Part shown: one piece after another, positions 43,393 to 53,142 of the stretch
How the letters are laid out: the number at the start of each line of letters is the position of its first letter
Numbering within the stretch: position 1 is the first letter of the stretch
NCBI RefSeq assembly: GCF_900608595.1
Contig: NZ_UWYY01000010.1
Span: forward strand, 124,001 to 188,000
Source of the DNA: Promicromonospora panici
Lineage (GTDB): Bacteria > Actinomycetota > Actinomycetes > Actinomycetales > Cellulomonadaceae
Length of the DNA: 64,000 nucleotides
Direction: 5' to 3'
Program-made: the position numbers and the translations under genes
Notes under the pieces: generated by a model
The model's input: only the letters and a program-made list of their open reading frames with translations
What the model was told of the DNA's origin: nothing
The model's database searches: none

Positions 43393-44508
43393 ATGTCCAC
43401 GACTCCCAGATCTCGCCGCGCCTGGCGTGCCACCGCGGTCCTCCTGATCATTGCTATTGCTGCGACCGCAGCGGCAACCCTCGCCCTGACTCTCGCACGC
43501 AGGCAGGTGCTCGCCGCAGTGACGGCGAGCACCGGGACATCGACCTCGGCGACCCTCCTCGCCGTGACCGAGCCAGGGCCAGCCGGCACCTGGACTTCTG
43601 GCTCCCCGTACCCAGGCGGCACCGCGAAGCCGCTGGGCACAGAGCACTTCCGGATCGGCAGCATCACCAAGACCTTCGTGGCTACGGCGATCTTGCAGCT
43701 CGTCGACGAAGGCAGCATCGAGCTCGACGAACCCATCGAGACCTACCTGCCCACCGTCGTCCCCAATGGCGCCAATGTCACCGTCCGCCAGGTCCTCAAC
43801 CACACCAGCGGCCTCTACGACTACATGAAGGGCGAAGCGTGGTCCACCAACCGCTGGCGCGGCGACGCCCGCTTCACCACCTACTCGCCTGACCAGCTGC
43901 TGGCCGAGGCATTCCGACACGAGCCGTACTTCGCGCCGGGAACCGACTTCCGCTACTCGAACACCAACTACATCGTCGCGGGCAAGCTCATCGAGGCCGT
44001 CACGGGCCAGCCGTACAGCACCGTGATCGAGCACCGAATCTTGGGACCACTGAACCTGGCCGGCACCTCGTTCCCCGGCGCGACCCCATCGCTTCCGGAG
44101 CCCGCCGTCCACGCGACCGCCAAACTCGAAAACGGCCAAACTGTCGACGTCACCGAGCAGAACGTCTCCCTGGACTGGGCCGCAGGCGAAATGATCTCGA
44201 CGACCTACGATCTCCAAGCCTTCTTCGAAGCACTCCTCGGCGGCAACCTGATCAGCGAGGAGTCCCTCGCCCAGATGCGCACCACCGTCCCGATGGGCAT
44301 GGGCTTCCACTACGGCCTCGGCCTCGAACGCTTCGACCTGCCCTGCGGCGGCCCACTCTGGGGACACGGCGGGCAGCTGCTCGGCTACGTCACCTACGCC
44401 TACCGGCGCGACGACGGTCGGAGCCTCACGATGCTGCTCGCCTCAGGTGAAGGTGACGGCTTTGTCTCCTTCGCGTCCGCCACGGGAGCCGCGTACTGCC
44501 TGTCGTGA
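43393..44508 (+). CDS. Serine hydrolase, beta-lactamase/D-Ala-D-Ala carboxypeptidase family, membrane-anchored
   Basis: The product is about 371 aa. The N-terminal signal anchor is VLLIIAIAATAAATLALTLA. The class C-like motifs are SITK (FRIGSITKTFVATAIL), the Tyr motif YSNTNY and GHGG (LWGHGGQLLGYV). It probably acts on peptidoglycan peptides or esters outside the cell. Start ATG 43393 gives a short cytoplasmic tip. It closes the McrBC part of the island and converges on the STAND gene. Confidence 0.88.
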   Translation: MSTTPRSRRAWRATAVLLIIAIAATAAATLALTLARRQVLAAVTASTGTSTSATLLAVTEPGPAGTWTSGSPYPGGTAKPLGTEHFRIGSITKTFVATAILQLVDEGSIELDEPIETYLPTVVPNGANVTVRQVLNHTSGLYDYMKGEAWSTNRWRGDARFTTYSPDQLLAEAFRHEPYFAPGTDFRYSNTNYIVAGKLIEAVTGQPYSTVIEHRILGPLNLAGTSFPGATPSLPEPAVHATAKLENGQTVDVTEQNVSLDWAAGEMISTTYDLQAFFEALLGGNLISEESLAQMRTTVPMGMGFHYGLGLERFDLPCGGPLWGHGGQLLGYVTYAYRRDDGRSLTMLLASGEGDGFVSFASATGAAYCLS

Positions 44509-44591
44509 GTGGGCCGGCGCGCCACGACCGTCGGCGGAACATACCGCAGCTGCCGGCCTTGGGGCGTGGCAGGGTTGAGCTGCCCACGTCA

Positions 44592-47273
44592 TCAGTCCCT
44601 CGTACTGGCGGCATCTCTCCTGCGGTCAACCACCAGGCGCCGCCAGCGCGCGCCGGTTGTCTCGGCCCCATCGATCCAGTCAGCTCGCGGCACTGCTGTC
44701 GGGACTGTCTCTGCAGCGAGGAAGTACGACGCTTCGAGCAAGTAGGCGAATTCTCCGCCGTGGACACTGAGCCGGAGCTCGTCGCGAGCCGTTGCCAGCA
44801 GCACGGCGTCGTCGAGTACCGCAGCGTGGAAGCACAGCACGAACCTGGCGTACGCGGCGATCACGGTCAGTCCTGGTTCGCTAGCGCGAGCGACCGCTTC
44901 GGCTATGCGTTCCGGCAGCAACGCGTCGAAGCCGGCATCGCACAGGAGTTCCGCGTTGACCAGGTGCCCATGGGACGATCTCCGATTGCTCCCGGCCAGC
45001 AACGCTTGTGCCCGCTCGACCTGTTCCAGTGCTCGGCCACGATCATGGAACGCTGCAGCGAATGCCAGCGCTGCCTGGGAAAGCGCGGCTTCTTCGGGGT
45101 GGCCGTCGCCCAGCGCCGCATCCCTCTCAACCGTGTACGAGGAACATGCGCGCGCGATCTCGCCCTGTGCCCACCAGATATTTCCGAGCGCCCGATCCCG
45201 GTGGCCCCGTCGCCCCAACGCCTCGGCCCCACGGAGCGCCTCGCGGAATCGGCCGAGCCTGCGCGCCAGGCTGAGCAGACCCCGGCTGGCGTCGGGCGCG
45301 AGGCGTCCTTCGCGGGAGGCGACTTCACGCATGCCCTCAAGTGCCTGACCCAGGTTGCCGATGTCTCGGTGAGACTTCGCGGCGTAGTACAGCGGCAGCT
45401 CAAGGAGCCCATCAGGTAACGCGTCAGCTGCGATGATCTCCTCGAGCGTCTCGATCGTCAGCCGACGATGTTCCCGCTGGCGCCGGGCGACGGCGTCGAG
45501 TACCGATGCCAGAGCTTGCGCCGCTCGGCTGCGATCCGAAGACACGGTCGACGGTTCCACTGCAATGGTGGCACTCGGGACGTCGATCGGCTCCCACACA
45601 GACTCCTCGACGTACCAGTACGCCGCATCAATCAGCCAGCCAAGGTCGGCCTGGAAGTCACGAGCAAGTCGGAAACCTTGCCGCAAGCAGGCTACGGCTG
45701 CCCCGCGGTCGCCAACGCGTTCTGCTTCTCCGAACTCATCGCCCAGCGCGGCAAGTGCTCGGCCGGCTGCTCGCTGCCACTCGGCAGGGCTCCACCGGTC
45801 CTCAGCCGTCGAGTCGGCGTCCTGGATCGCGGAACGGACCAGAGAATGCAGGGAGTACGGCCACCGCCTGCTCGGGTCGTACTCGATGAACGGCCGCTCC
45901 AGCAAAGCTCGCGTTGCCGATTCCGGAGCGATGCCACCGGTAGTCGCCGTGGCAAGCTCGATCGAGAAGGCATCCAGCAGGCTGACGGCCCGAATAACTT
46001 GACGCTCCGCGAGGGTCAAGTCGCGGAACGTGCGGGCAACCAGCGCCGGAAAGTCGTGGTCGAAGTCTTCGGGCTTAGGGCTGTGCTCGTCGTCATGCAG
46101 GTCGAGGAACCGCATGACCGACAGGTCGAGGTAGAGCGGCAGCCCTTGTGAACGTGAGATGACGGCGTCCCGGACAGCCTTGGTCATGAGTGGCTGCTCG
46201 TCCCGCCTCAGCCGCCGCGCCAGGTACAGCTCGCTGTCCTCCACTGACAGGTACCCGACCCGATGCTGCCGTGGATCGTCGCCCGCATTCGACGCCAGAA
46301 GCGGCCAGGCTCGTGATCCCGCCCAGTCCAGCTGGCCTTCGAGCCGCTCATCGTCCCACTGGAGCCTGTTGCGCCCGGTGACGACAAACAGCACGTTTGG
46401 CATCAGCCACATCATGCGCTGGATGAGCCGTTCGACGTCGCGATGTGTACGGTCCCCCACGTCCTCGAACGTGTCGAGCAGGACGACGAGGGTCGCCGAT
46501 CGATCCTCCGGCAGCTGCGCAAGATCCCACGCAAGAAGGTGCGCGTAGTAGCTGAGTGCCTCCGTGTCGGGATCAGCCTCAAGAAGGTCGGGCAGCCTGG
46601 TACAAGAAGCCAGGATCTTCGCGCGTCGGTTCCTGTCGCGCAGACCACTGACGACAAGCTTCAGTGTCTGTCCGACGAGGGATCCGACACTTCCCGGCAG
46701 CAAGAGGGCCTGAGCAACGTCGGTGATGACTTCTTGGATCTGGTCCGGAACGGACATCGCCGAGGAGATGCGGCTGAAGAATGAGTTCCGCCGCAAGTAG
46801 TCCGCAAGCGATTCCCCGGGATGGTTGTGCTCCCAGTACCGGTGGAAGGCTAGGTCGAACGCTGGCATCGGCTGCCCCAGCTCGGCAACCGCAACCCGTA
46901 GAGCGAGCAAGATCGACTCCAGGTCGGCGTTCGCCTGGATGGACAGATCGACACGGGCAGCCACGACCCGGCCGAGCGCCGATTCTATCGGGGGCCAATG
47001 CTGCGGACCGCGACCCTCGCCCGACAACCGCTCGAGGATCTGCTGTGAAAGCGTCGTCTTCCCGATGCCACCGACACCGTAGAACGCCAGGACATTGCGG
47101 CGCGGTGCCTCCATGTCTTCGACATCGAACGTCGAGGACCGGTTCGCCTTGATGAGGTTCGCGAGGCTGCGAACGCCGGCCGCCCACTCGTTCTCACGGT
47201 TGGCGAACACGTCAACCGCTCTGAGACTCCGATCGTTCGACCGGAACAACGCACGCAGGTCCGGACGCGACAC
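44592..47273 (-). CDS. STAND NTPase with C-terminal helical (TPR-like) repeats
   Basis: The product has 893 aa. Only about 20 residues precede the NTPase core VFANRENEWAAGVRSLANL, with P-loop FYGVGGIGKTTLSQQ (66-74), Walker B TLVVLLDTFEDVGD, FVVTGRNRLQW (sensor) and GLPLYLDLSVMRFLDL (GLPL-like motif), all typical of NB-ARC/STAND ATPases. The C-terminal 400 residues form helical repeats (EALRGAEALGRRGHRDRAL). No fused effector is visible, so the effector may be the upstream partner gene. GTG start with GGAGG 9 nt upstream. Confidence 0.85.
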   Translation of the reverse strand: MSRPDLRALFRSNDRSLRAVDVFANRENEWAAGVRSLANLIKANRSSTFDVEDMEAPRRNVLAFYGVGGIGKTTLSQQILERLSGEGRGPQHWPPIESALGRVVAARVDLSIQANADLESILLALRVAVAELGQPMPAFDLAFHRYWEHNHPGESLADYLRRNSFFSRISSAMSVPDQIQEVITDVAQALLLPGSVGSLVGQTLKLVVSGLRDRNRRAKILASCTRLPDLLEADPDTEALSYYAHLLAWDLAQLPEDRSATLVVLLDTFEDVGDRTHRDVERLIQRMMWLMPNVLFVVTGRNRLQWDDERLEGQLDWAGSRAWPLLASNAGDDPRQHRVGYLSVEDSELYLARRLRRDEQPLMTKAVRDAVISRSQGLPLYLDLSVMRFLDLHDDEHSPKPEDFDHDFPALVARTFRDLTLAERQVIRAVSLLDAFSIELATATTGGIAPESATRALLERPFIEYDPSRRWPYSLHSLVRSAIQDADSTAEDRWSPAEWQRAAGRALAALGDEFGEAERVGDRGAAVACLRQGFRLARDFQADLGWLIDAAYWYVEESVWEPIDVPSATIAVEPSTVSSDRSRAAQALASVLDAVARRQREHRRLTIETLEEIIAADALPDGLLELPLYYAAKSHRDIGNLGQALEGMREVASREGRLAPDASRGLLSLARRLGRFREALRGAEALGRRGHRDRALGNIWWAQGEIARACSSYTVERDAALGDGHPEEAALSQAALAFAAAFHDRGRALEQVERAQALLAGSNRRSSHGHLVNAELLCDAGFDALLPERIAEAVARASEPGLTVIAAYARFVLCFHAAVLDDAVLLATARDELRLSVHGGEFAYLLEASYFLAAETVPTAVPRADWIDGAETTGARWRRLVVDRRRDAASTRD

Positions 47274-47368
47274 AGTTAGGAGCCTCCAAAGAGCTGGTTG
47301 TACGGCGGGACGTTCCTCTGGTGCGCGACAAGTATGCGAGACAAACGGCGCGAGATCGAGAACTCGGC

Positions 47369-47986
47369 TCAGGGCCTCAGAGGCATGCCCTCGGTGATCC
47401 ATTCGAAGGCCTTCGCCTTGTCGGGGCGACCTCCGCCCGCGACGTTTTCGAGAGCACCGTCGTCGAGCGGATATCTGGTGCTGGACCACCTGGTCGCCCA
47501 GAGGCTCCCGAAGAGTGCTGTGTCGCCCAATGCGCCGCGAAGAGCCGCCGTCACTTCCTCCCACTCCTTACGGGCGACAACCGCAGCCAGACCCGCTTGG
47601 GTCTCCCTCCCGTCGAGTCTGCTGTAGACGCCGAGCCGTTCGGCCAGGCGGCCCAGGGCGATCTGGTCCAGGGAAGCGGCGATCGACTTCGGTCCTGTGC
47701 CCAACGCGCCTTTCCAGTCGATGTTCGTGCCGGTCGTGAGATCCGAGAAGGCTCGGACGACCGCGGTGAGGGTGAGCACCCGGCAGAGCACCTGGACCTC
47801 TTCGACAGGGTCCTGGAACGTGGTCAGGTCTTCCGACTCAAGGACGCCCCAGGCATGCTCGGCCCAGCGGAGCTCAGACCCATCGGCCCAGTAGGCCGGC
47901 ATGGTCATGATCAGTGGCCGGACATCGTCGAGGGCAACTACCGGGGCGGCGGGCACGGAGAAGTCGAACACTCGGGTCGTGGACAT
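47369..47986 (-). CDS. Uncharacterised protein upstream of the STAND gene
   Basis: The product has 205 aa and no family is recognised. It is helical and soluble, starting MSTTRVFDFSVPAAPVVALD, with Trp-rich patches (YWADGSELRWAEHAWGVL) and a C-terminal ALRGALGDTALFGSLWATRW. It lies 95 nt before the STAND gene on the same strand, so it may be its effector or adaptor. Start ATG 47986 is preferred; an upstream in-frame start adds 12 residues. Confidence 0.7.
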   Translation of the reverse strand: MSTTRVFDFSVPAAPVVALDDVRPLIMTMPAYWADGSELRWAEHAWGVLESEDLTTFQDPVEEVQVLCRVLTLTAVVRAFSDLTTGTNIDWKGALGTGPKSIAASLDQIALGRLAERLGVYSRLDGRETQAGLAAVVARKEWEEVTAALRGALGDTALFGSLWATRWSSTRYPLDDGALENVAGGGRPDKAKAFEWITEGMPLRP

Positions 47987-48091
47987 GACCTGAGCGTATG
48001 GGCGACGTTGCAGACCGGCCACGAACGCGAGTGGTTTTCCACACGTCTATGGCGCAGGTGACCTCGTAGGGGCACGGCTCGGATATTCCAG

Positions 48092-48676
48092 TCAGCCCTG
48101 CGGATCAGCCAGTACGACAACCCCCGAAGCCGCCTCCAGGAGCGGAACCGTCCGGCGAGCAGCGTCGTCCACCTGGATCCGCGGATGCGCGGGCGCCTCC
48201 GTCTCGTAGTACGTCCCCCGACCGTAGAGCTGCCCGTAACGAACCACGACTCCACCCGCATCCAGTACAGCGTCTTCGTGCCACTTGACGGCGTCGCCTC
48301 GCCCGGGCGGGGTCCAGGCAATCGACTGTGCGAGCACACGAGTTGCACCCGCAGCCCGCGCCGCCGCAAGCAGATTGGCCGTCCCCTCGGTCCGGATCCG
48401 CGCGTTCGCGGCAGCCCGCTCCGGGATCGCGGTGGGGTCGTCGGGCAGATCGGTGAGCTGGTGCATCACCAGTCCCGGCCGAGATGCGACGACGGCGGTG
48501 GTCAGCGCGTCGACGTCGTACACGTCCACGACGACCGGACTGCCGCCGGCCTTCTCGATCAGGCCCGCGCGCTCGGGGGAGCGCGTGGTCCCCGTGACGT
48601 CATGGCCGGCGGCAACGAGCAGCGGCAGCAACCGGGACCCGATCACTCCGGTCGCTCCGGCGAGGAAGATGCGCGC
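48092..48676 (-). pseudogene. NAD-dependent epimerase/dehydratase with lost start codon
   Basis: The Rossmann N-terminus reads (A)RIFLAGATGVIGSRLLPLL, where homologs begin MRIFLAGATG. The ATG is replaced by GCG at 48674-48676, and an in-frame TAG lies 12 bases further upstream. A GTG at 48646 would give a 184-aa protein lacking the glycine loop. The body (IPERAAANARIRTEGTANLL, VVRYGQLYGRGTYY, VDDAARRTVPLLEA) is intact. It is either a pseudogene or uses a non-standard start. Confidence 0.6.
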
Positions 48677-48793
48677 CGGAACACCCTACGAACGGGCAAA
48701 GCGAGGGCGCAAAGCTCGGGCAGGTCAGCCGCCCAGCGAGCTCCCGACTCCAAGTACCGCAAGATTGGCCGCCGTCGATCGCCGGTGTCCGAC

Positions 48794-49744
48794 CTACTCG
48801 CAGCCGACTCCATCCCCGTTGGAGTCCAGGTCGTAGATGTCCGTCCCGGTCACGCGGACGGGACCGCTGGCGTACGCGGGTCCGTTGCCGCTCCCGCCCT
48901 CACAGTCGACGTCCGAGGCAATCGGCACGCAGCCCGAGTAGTTCGGGTCGCAGTTCGAGGGCTCCGGCTCCGGGGGCGGCGGTGGTGTGCGAGTGCCGAT
49001 CGACGTGACCTGATCGACCGGCTTCCTGGTGACGACGTCCTTGACGACCTTGCGGTCGGTCTCCTCGCCATCGATATAGGTGACGCGATACGTCTTGGTG
49101 CGAACTCCCTTGACGCCCTCCGTCGTGATCTTCTTCGTTCCCTTGTCGAGGTTCGAGTCCTCCCTGGTGACCTTCTGGAAGGGAATCATCTCCTTCTTGG
49201 TGACCTTCTTCGTCGTCGTGACGGGTTCCGGCTTCGCCGTTGGGCTCTGCGTGACCGCCGGGCTGTTGCTCGGCGTTGCGTCCGCCACAGCGGCCGGGTT
49301 CGCGTCTACGGGCTCGTCGTCCGAGGTCAAGGTCGCCACGGTAAAGATGAGTCCGATGAGAAGCGCAATCCCGCTCAGAATGGTGGCCCAGACCACCTTG
49401 TTCTGTCGGTTGCCGGACCGGAGCTCAAGGATGGCGAGCACGAGCCCCGCTACCGCGATCAGCAGGCCGACTACAGGGGCGCAGGACAGGGCTACGGCTG
49501 CGATGGCGAGACCGAGTGCCCAACCGGGTCGGCTGATGCCGCCGCTGGCGCCCGCCGAGGGAAGCGGCTGCGTCGACAGTGCTGTGGCAGGGCCGGTCGG
49601 ATGCCCCTGGGGAGGGGGTGCCTGGGGACTCCTTGGAGCCTGCGGCCCCCATGATGATCCGTCCCACCAGCGCTGTGCACCGGGCTCGGTCGGATCCGGA
49701 TACCAGCCCGGAGCGGCCGGGCCGCTGGGATTCGGTTGCGTCAC
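48794..49744 (-). CDS. Surface protein with DUF2510, transmembrane segments, G5 domain and excalibur motif
   Basis: The product has 316 aa. An N-terminal DUF2510 (PGWYPDPTEPGAQRWWDGSSW) is followed by a proline linker and two hydrophobic helices (LGLAIAAVALSCAPVVGLLI, VVWATILSGIALLIGLIF). The exported part contains a G5 domain (TYRVTYIDGEETDRKVVKDV) and a C-terminal excalibur-type calcium motif ending DLDSNGDGVGCE. It is likely a membrane-anchored cell-wall protein. GTG 49744 has GGGAGAA upstream. Confidence 0.88.
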   Translation of the reverse strand: MTQPNPSGPAAPGWYPDPTEPGAQRWWDGSSWGPQAPRSPQAPPPQGHPTGPATALSTQPLPSAGASGGISRPGWALGLAIAAVALSCAPVVGLLIAVAGLVLAILELRSGNRQNKVVWATILSGIALLIGLIFTVATLTSDDEPVDANPAAVADATPSNSPAVTQSPTAKPEPVTTTKKVTKKEMIPFQKVTREDSNLDKGTKKITTEGVKGVRTKTYRVTYIDGEETDRKVVKDVVTRKPVDQVTSIGTRTPPPPPEPEPSNCDPNYSGCVPIASDVDCEGGSGNGPAYASGPVRVTGTDIYDLDSNGDGVGCE

Positions 49745-49935
49745 TGATTCTCCCGTGTCGTCTCGCGGTTTGGCGCCGTTTGCGCCTCCCCAATCGAAAC
49801 TCACGGCCAATGCCCGACGGGCCACCTGCGGGGTGATTTTCGAGGTGCGACGGGTGGTCTTTTCTCATCACCGGGCGGCCGCACCATTTCATCCGGGTGA
49901 TCTATTCAGAAACCCTGAACTGACGCTTGACGGCA

Positions 49936-50574
49936 CTACGATTCCAGATAGCGCAGGATCGCCAGCACCCTTCGGTTGTACCCGTCCTCGGCCAACAGCC
50001 CGAGCTTGTCGAAGATCGCGTTCGAGTGCTTCTCCACCGCCGACGTGGAAACAAACAACGTCGACGCGATCCCCGCATTCGTCCGCCCCTCGGCCATCAG
50101 CCCCAGCACCTCCCTCTCCCGCTCGCTCAGCATCCCGAGTGGATGAGAAGTGTCCCGAAACAGCTGCCGCACCACATCCGGATCCAGCACCAGCCCGCCG
50201 GCGTGCACCCGGTCCAGCGCGTCCAGGAAGTCGTCCACGCCCATCACCCGGTCCTTGAGCAGATAACCGACGGCGCGCGCGTCGTCCCCGAGCAGCACCT
50301 GCGTGAACTCGCGCTCCACGTACTGCGACAGCACGAGGATCCCCACTTCCGGCCAGCGCTCACGGATCTCCACGGCGGCCCGCACGCCCTCGTCGGTGTG
50401 GGTGGGTGGCATCCGTACATCCAGCACGACGACGTCGGGCCGCTCGGCCGCCAGCCGCGCCAGCAAAGGCCCAGCGGAGCCGTACGCCGCGAAGACGTCG
50501 TGACCCTCGTCTGTCAGCAGGCTGCGCACACCCTCCCGTAACAGCGCGGAGTCCTCCGCCAGCATCACTCGCAC
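49936..50574 (-). CDS. LuxR-type (NarL-family) response regulator
   Basis: The 212-aa receiver starts MRVMLAEDSALLREGVRSLL with acidic pocket and phospho-acceptor VVVLDVRMPPTHTDEG, and later K (LLKDRVMG). The C-terminal LuxR HTH is LSEREREVLGLMAEGRTNAGIASTLFVSTSAVEKHS. GTG 50574 is the family-length start; its coding sequence overlaps the kinase stop by 10 nt, so it is coupled to the kinase gene. Confidence 0.9.
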   Translation of the reverse strand: MRVMLAEDSALLREGVRSLLTDEGHDVFAAYGSAGPLLARLAAERPDVVVLDVRMPPTHTDEGVRAAVEIRERWPEVGILVLSQYVEREFTQVLLGDDARAVGYLLKDRVMGVDDFLDALDRVHAGGLVLDPDVVRQLFRDTSHPLGMLSEREREVLGLMAEGRTNAGIASTLFVSTSAVEKHSNAIFDKLGLLAEDGYNRRVLAILRYLES

Positions 50575-51743
50575 GGCAACGTCACCTCGATCCGAGTCGG
50601 CCCGCCGGCCGGGCTCTCGACTGCCAACGTGCCACCCGCGGCGGCCACCCGGCCGGACAGGCCGGCCAGCCCGTGGCCGGGTCGCTGCACTGCTCCGCCG
50701 ACGCCGTCGTCGGTGATCGTGACGTGGACTGTGGGGTCGGAGAGGTCTCGACAAGCTCGACCAACGTGGATGCGCACCTTCGTCTTTTGCGCACCCGAGT
50801 GCTTCGCGACATTGGTCAGCGCCTCCGCCACCACGTAGTACACCGTCGTCTCCACCGCTGCCGGCAGCCGCTCAGGGGAGTCCCACTCCAAACTCGCCGG
50901 CACCCCCGAACGAGACACCAGCTCCGCCAGCACCGGCGCCAGCCCATGCGTGTCCAGCGTTGTCGGCCGCACCCGCCACGCGACGTCCCGCAGGTCCGTC
51001 ACCAGCAGCTCCGCCTCGCGAGCTGCCTGCTCCAGCAGCAAAGCCCCAGAAGAGTCAGGACCAACACCCCGCCGCGCCCGGTTCACTAGCAGCCCCAGCG
51101 CGACGGCCCGCTGCTGCACGCCGTCGTGGAGGTCCCGCTCGATCCGCCCCCGCTCGGCGTCCAGGGCCGCGAGTAGCTCCGCCCGGCTCACCGTCAGCGA
51201 CTCGACCTGCGCCTCAAGCCGCTCGCTCCGGCTCGGCGACAGCCACCGCGCAGCGGCCGCCCGGTCCAGCACACCCACGCCGACCAGCCCCATCAGGTCC
51301 AGGTACAGCAGGACGGCGCCGAGGGGCACCATCGCGAGCACCTCGGGCGTCGTTAGCCCGTCACCCTGGTCCGGGTCCAGGACCGTGAGCCGCACGTCGA
51401 ACAGCCACGACGCCACCGCGGCCACCACCGCGAACAGCCCGTAGGCCAGCAGCGCGAGCACCAGCACGCCCACCAGCCCCACGCCGACGCGCATCACCAG
51501 ATACCCAGCGGCTCGCGAGGAGGTGAGCGCGGCGCCGTCGTCGGCCCACCCGAGAAAGCGCACGGTACGACGGCGGTGCCACCCGACCAGGGCGGAAACG
51601 GCCCCGAGCGGCGTCGCGCGCCGGAACGTCAAAACCGCCACCACGGCAACCACCAGATCCACCGGCCACATAACCGCCCCGAGACCAGCGCCCCACAGCA
51701 AACGTGCAGGGCTGCGGCGCGAGACGGTCGGGGAGGGGTCCAC
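50565..51743 (-). CDS. NarL-type sensor histidine kinase (HisKA_3)
   Basis: The product has 392 aa. N-terminal membrane helices with PspC/DUF-type sensor region span residues 10-185. HisKA_3 dimerisation follows with ERGRIERDLHDGVQQRAVAL (phospho-His), and the HATPase N-box is EALTNVAKHSGAQKTKVRIH. The insert GRACRDLSDPTVHVT carries a REP-like palindrome in frame. GTG 51743 is chosen from the domain start. It pairs with the overlapping regulator and is divergent from the DedA gene. Confidence 0.87.
   Translation of the reverse strand: MDPSPTVSRRSPARLLWGAGLGAVMWPVDLVVAVVAVLTFRRATPLGAVSALVGWHRRRTVRFLGWADDGAALTSSRAAGYLVMRVGVGLVGVLVLALLAYGLFAVVAAVASWLFDVRLTVLDPDQGDGLTTPEVLAMVPLGAVLLYLDLMGLVGVGVLDRAAAARWLSPSRSERLEAQVESLTVSRAELLAALDAERGRIERDLHDGVQQRAVALGLLVNRARRGVGPDSSGALLLEQAAREAELLVTDLRDVAWRVRPTTLDTHGLAPVLAELVSRSGVPASLEWDSPERLPAAVETTVYYVVAEALTNVAKHSGAQKTKVRIHVGRACRDLSDPTVHVTITDDGVGGAVQRPGHGLAGLSGRVAAAGGTLAVESPAGGPTRIEVTLPCE
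50744..50762. repeat. REP-like palindrome inside the histidine kinase gene
   Basis: GGTCTCGACAAGCTCGACC differs in one base from the copy at 62886-62904 and encodes a short in-frame insertion (VGRACRD) in the kinase ATPase domain. It belongs to the CTTCGACAGGCTC family of repeats common in actinobacteria. Confidence 0.65.
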
Positions 51744-51871
51744 CCGGCCAGAATAAGGAAGCCGCCACCCCCGCGGACTGCGGAAAACCACACCCGACCT
51801 GCGGCATACCCGCACGACCCGACGGCGGACCGCAGTCCGCCGACCCCCAGGGAGCCGAATAGCGTAGAGCC

Positions 51872-52528
51872 ATGACGACACAAAGCCTCGCCACGACCGT
51901 CGCCGACTGGGCCATCGGGCTCATGGAGACGCTCGGCGCGCCCGGCGCAGGCGTTGCGATCGCCCTGGAGAACCTGTTCCCGCCCCTGCCCAGCGAGGTG
52001 ATCCTGCCCCTGGCCGGGTTCACGGCCGCCCAGGGCTCCCTGGTCCTGTGGCAGGTCCTGGTCTGGACGACGGCGGGGTCCGTGGTCGGCGCGATCCTCC
52101 TCTACGGGCTGGGCGCCTGGCTGGGCCGCGACCGCCTGCGCGCCATCGTCGACCGCATGCCGCTGGTGCAGCTGGAGGACGTCGACAAGGCCGAGATCTG
52201 GTTCAACCGGTACGGGTACTGGGCGGTGCTCATCGGCCGGGTCATCCCGATCGTGCGCAGCCTCATCTCCATCCCCGCCGGCGTGGAGCGCATGCCGGTC
52301 TGGCGCTTCCTCGCGTTCACGACGCTCGGCTCCGGCGTGTGGAACACGCTCCTGGTCGGCGCCGGATACCTGCTGGGGGACCAGTGGCACATCGTCGAGG
52401 AGTACGTCGGCGTGTTCCAGAAGGTCGTCATCGTGGTGGTGGCCCTGCTGGTGGTGTGGTGGCTCGTCAGGATGATTCTGCGCGCCCGTCAGGACCAGGA
52501 CGTGCCCCGGCACGGGCGGAAGCGCTGA
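51872..52528 (+). CDS. DedA family membrane protein
   Basis: The product has 218 aa. The DedA hallmarks FPPLPSEVILPLAGF and GRVIPIVRSLISIPAGVERM, with several hydrophobic helices, identify the SNARE-associated/DedA superfamily involved in lipid scrambling and membrane homeostasis. It is divergent from the kinase. The 3' end overlaps the convergent TetR gene by 62 nt. Confidence 0.9.
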   Translation: MTTQSLATTVADWAIGLMETLGAPGAGVAIALENLFPPLPSEVILPLAGFTAAQGSLVLWQVLVWTTAGSVVGAILLYGLGAWLGRDRLRAIVDRMPLVQLEDVDKAEIWFNRYGYWAVLIGRVIPIVRSLISIPAGVERMPVWRFLAFTTLGSGVWNTLLVGAGYLLGDQWHIVEEYVGVFQKVVIVVVALLVVWWLVRMILRARQDQDVPRHGRKR

Positions 52529-53126
52529 CGACCTCGAGGCCGTCGGCGATCATCGTCAGCGCCTCCTCGAACTCCCCGGCGTCCGACGGCGACGCGCTCA
52601 CGTCGTCCGGGTTCAGGGAGGCGTCCTCGGGGAGCAGCCCGAACGAGTCCGCCGTCAGGCGCTGCTGCTCGTGGAACGTGTAACCGACGACGAAGTGCAT
52701 GACGGCCTCCGCGGCGACCCGCGCCAGCGGGTCCGGCACCTCGTCGCGGCGGGTGACCGCCAGCAGCTGCGGCCGGATCGGCGAGTCGACCAGGCCGAGC
52801 GCCAGCGAGCTCGACACCAGCTCGGCGGCGTCGCGGTAGGCGAGGAGGCACTCGCGCAGGCGTGCGCCCAGCCGGCGGACGGCCTCGGACACCGTCATCT
52901 CCTCGACGCGCACGTCCTCCATGGGCCGCAGGATCCGCGCGCTGACCGCGGCGAGCAGCGCCTGCTTGTTCGGGAAGTGCCAGTACAGGGCGCTGGCCCG
53001 CACCTCGAGAGCGTTGGCGATGTGCCGCATCGTCAGGTCGGGCAGCCCGTACTCGTCTAGGAGGCGGAGGGCCATCTCGGACACGTCGTCGCGACTGTGC
53101 CGGCGTCCGTCTTGTGATCCGCTCAT
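52467..53126 (-). CDS. TetR family regulator of the bioY operon
   Basis: The product has 219 aa. The HTH is RLLDEYGLPDLTMRHIANALEVRASALYWHFPNKQALLAAV, of TetR/AcrR class with a TetR_C-like ligand domain. ATG 53126 lies 55 nt from the bioY start, and the spacer has two palindromes. Since the divergent operon imports biotin, the regulator may answer biotin or its acyl precursor. This type is not the BioR/BirA kind. Confidence 0.85.
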   Translation of the reverse strand: MSGSQDGRRHSRDDVSEMALRLLDEYGLPDLTMRHIANALEVRASALYWHFPNKQALLAAVSARILRPMEDVRVEEMTVSEAVRRLGARLRECLLAYRDAAELVSSSLALGLVDSPIRPQLLAVTRRDEVPDPLARVAAEAVMHFVVGYTFHEQQRLTADSFGLLPEDASLNPDDVSASPSDAGEFEEALTMIADGLEVVSASARAGARPGPDGRAESS

Positions 53127-53142
53127 CACCACAGTATGGTCC

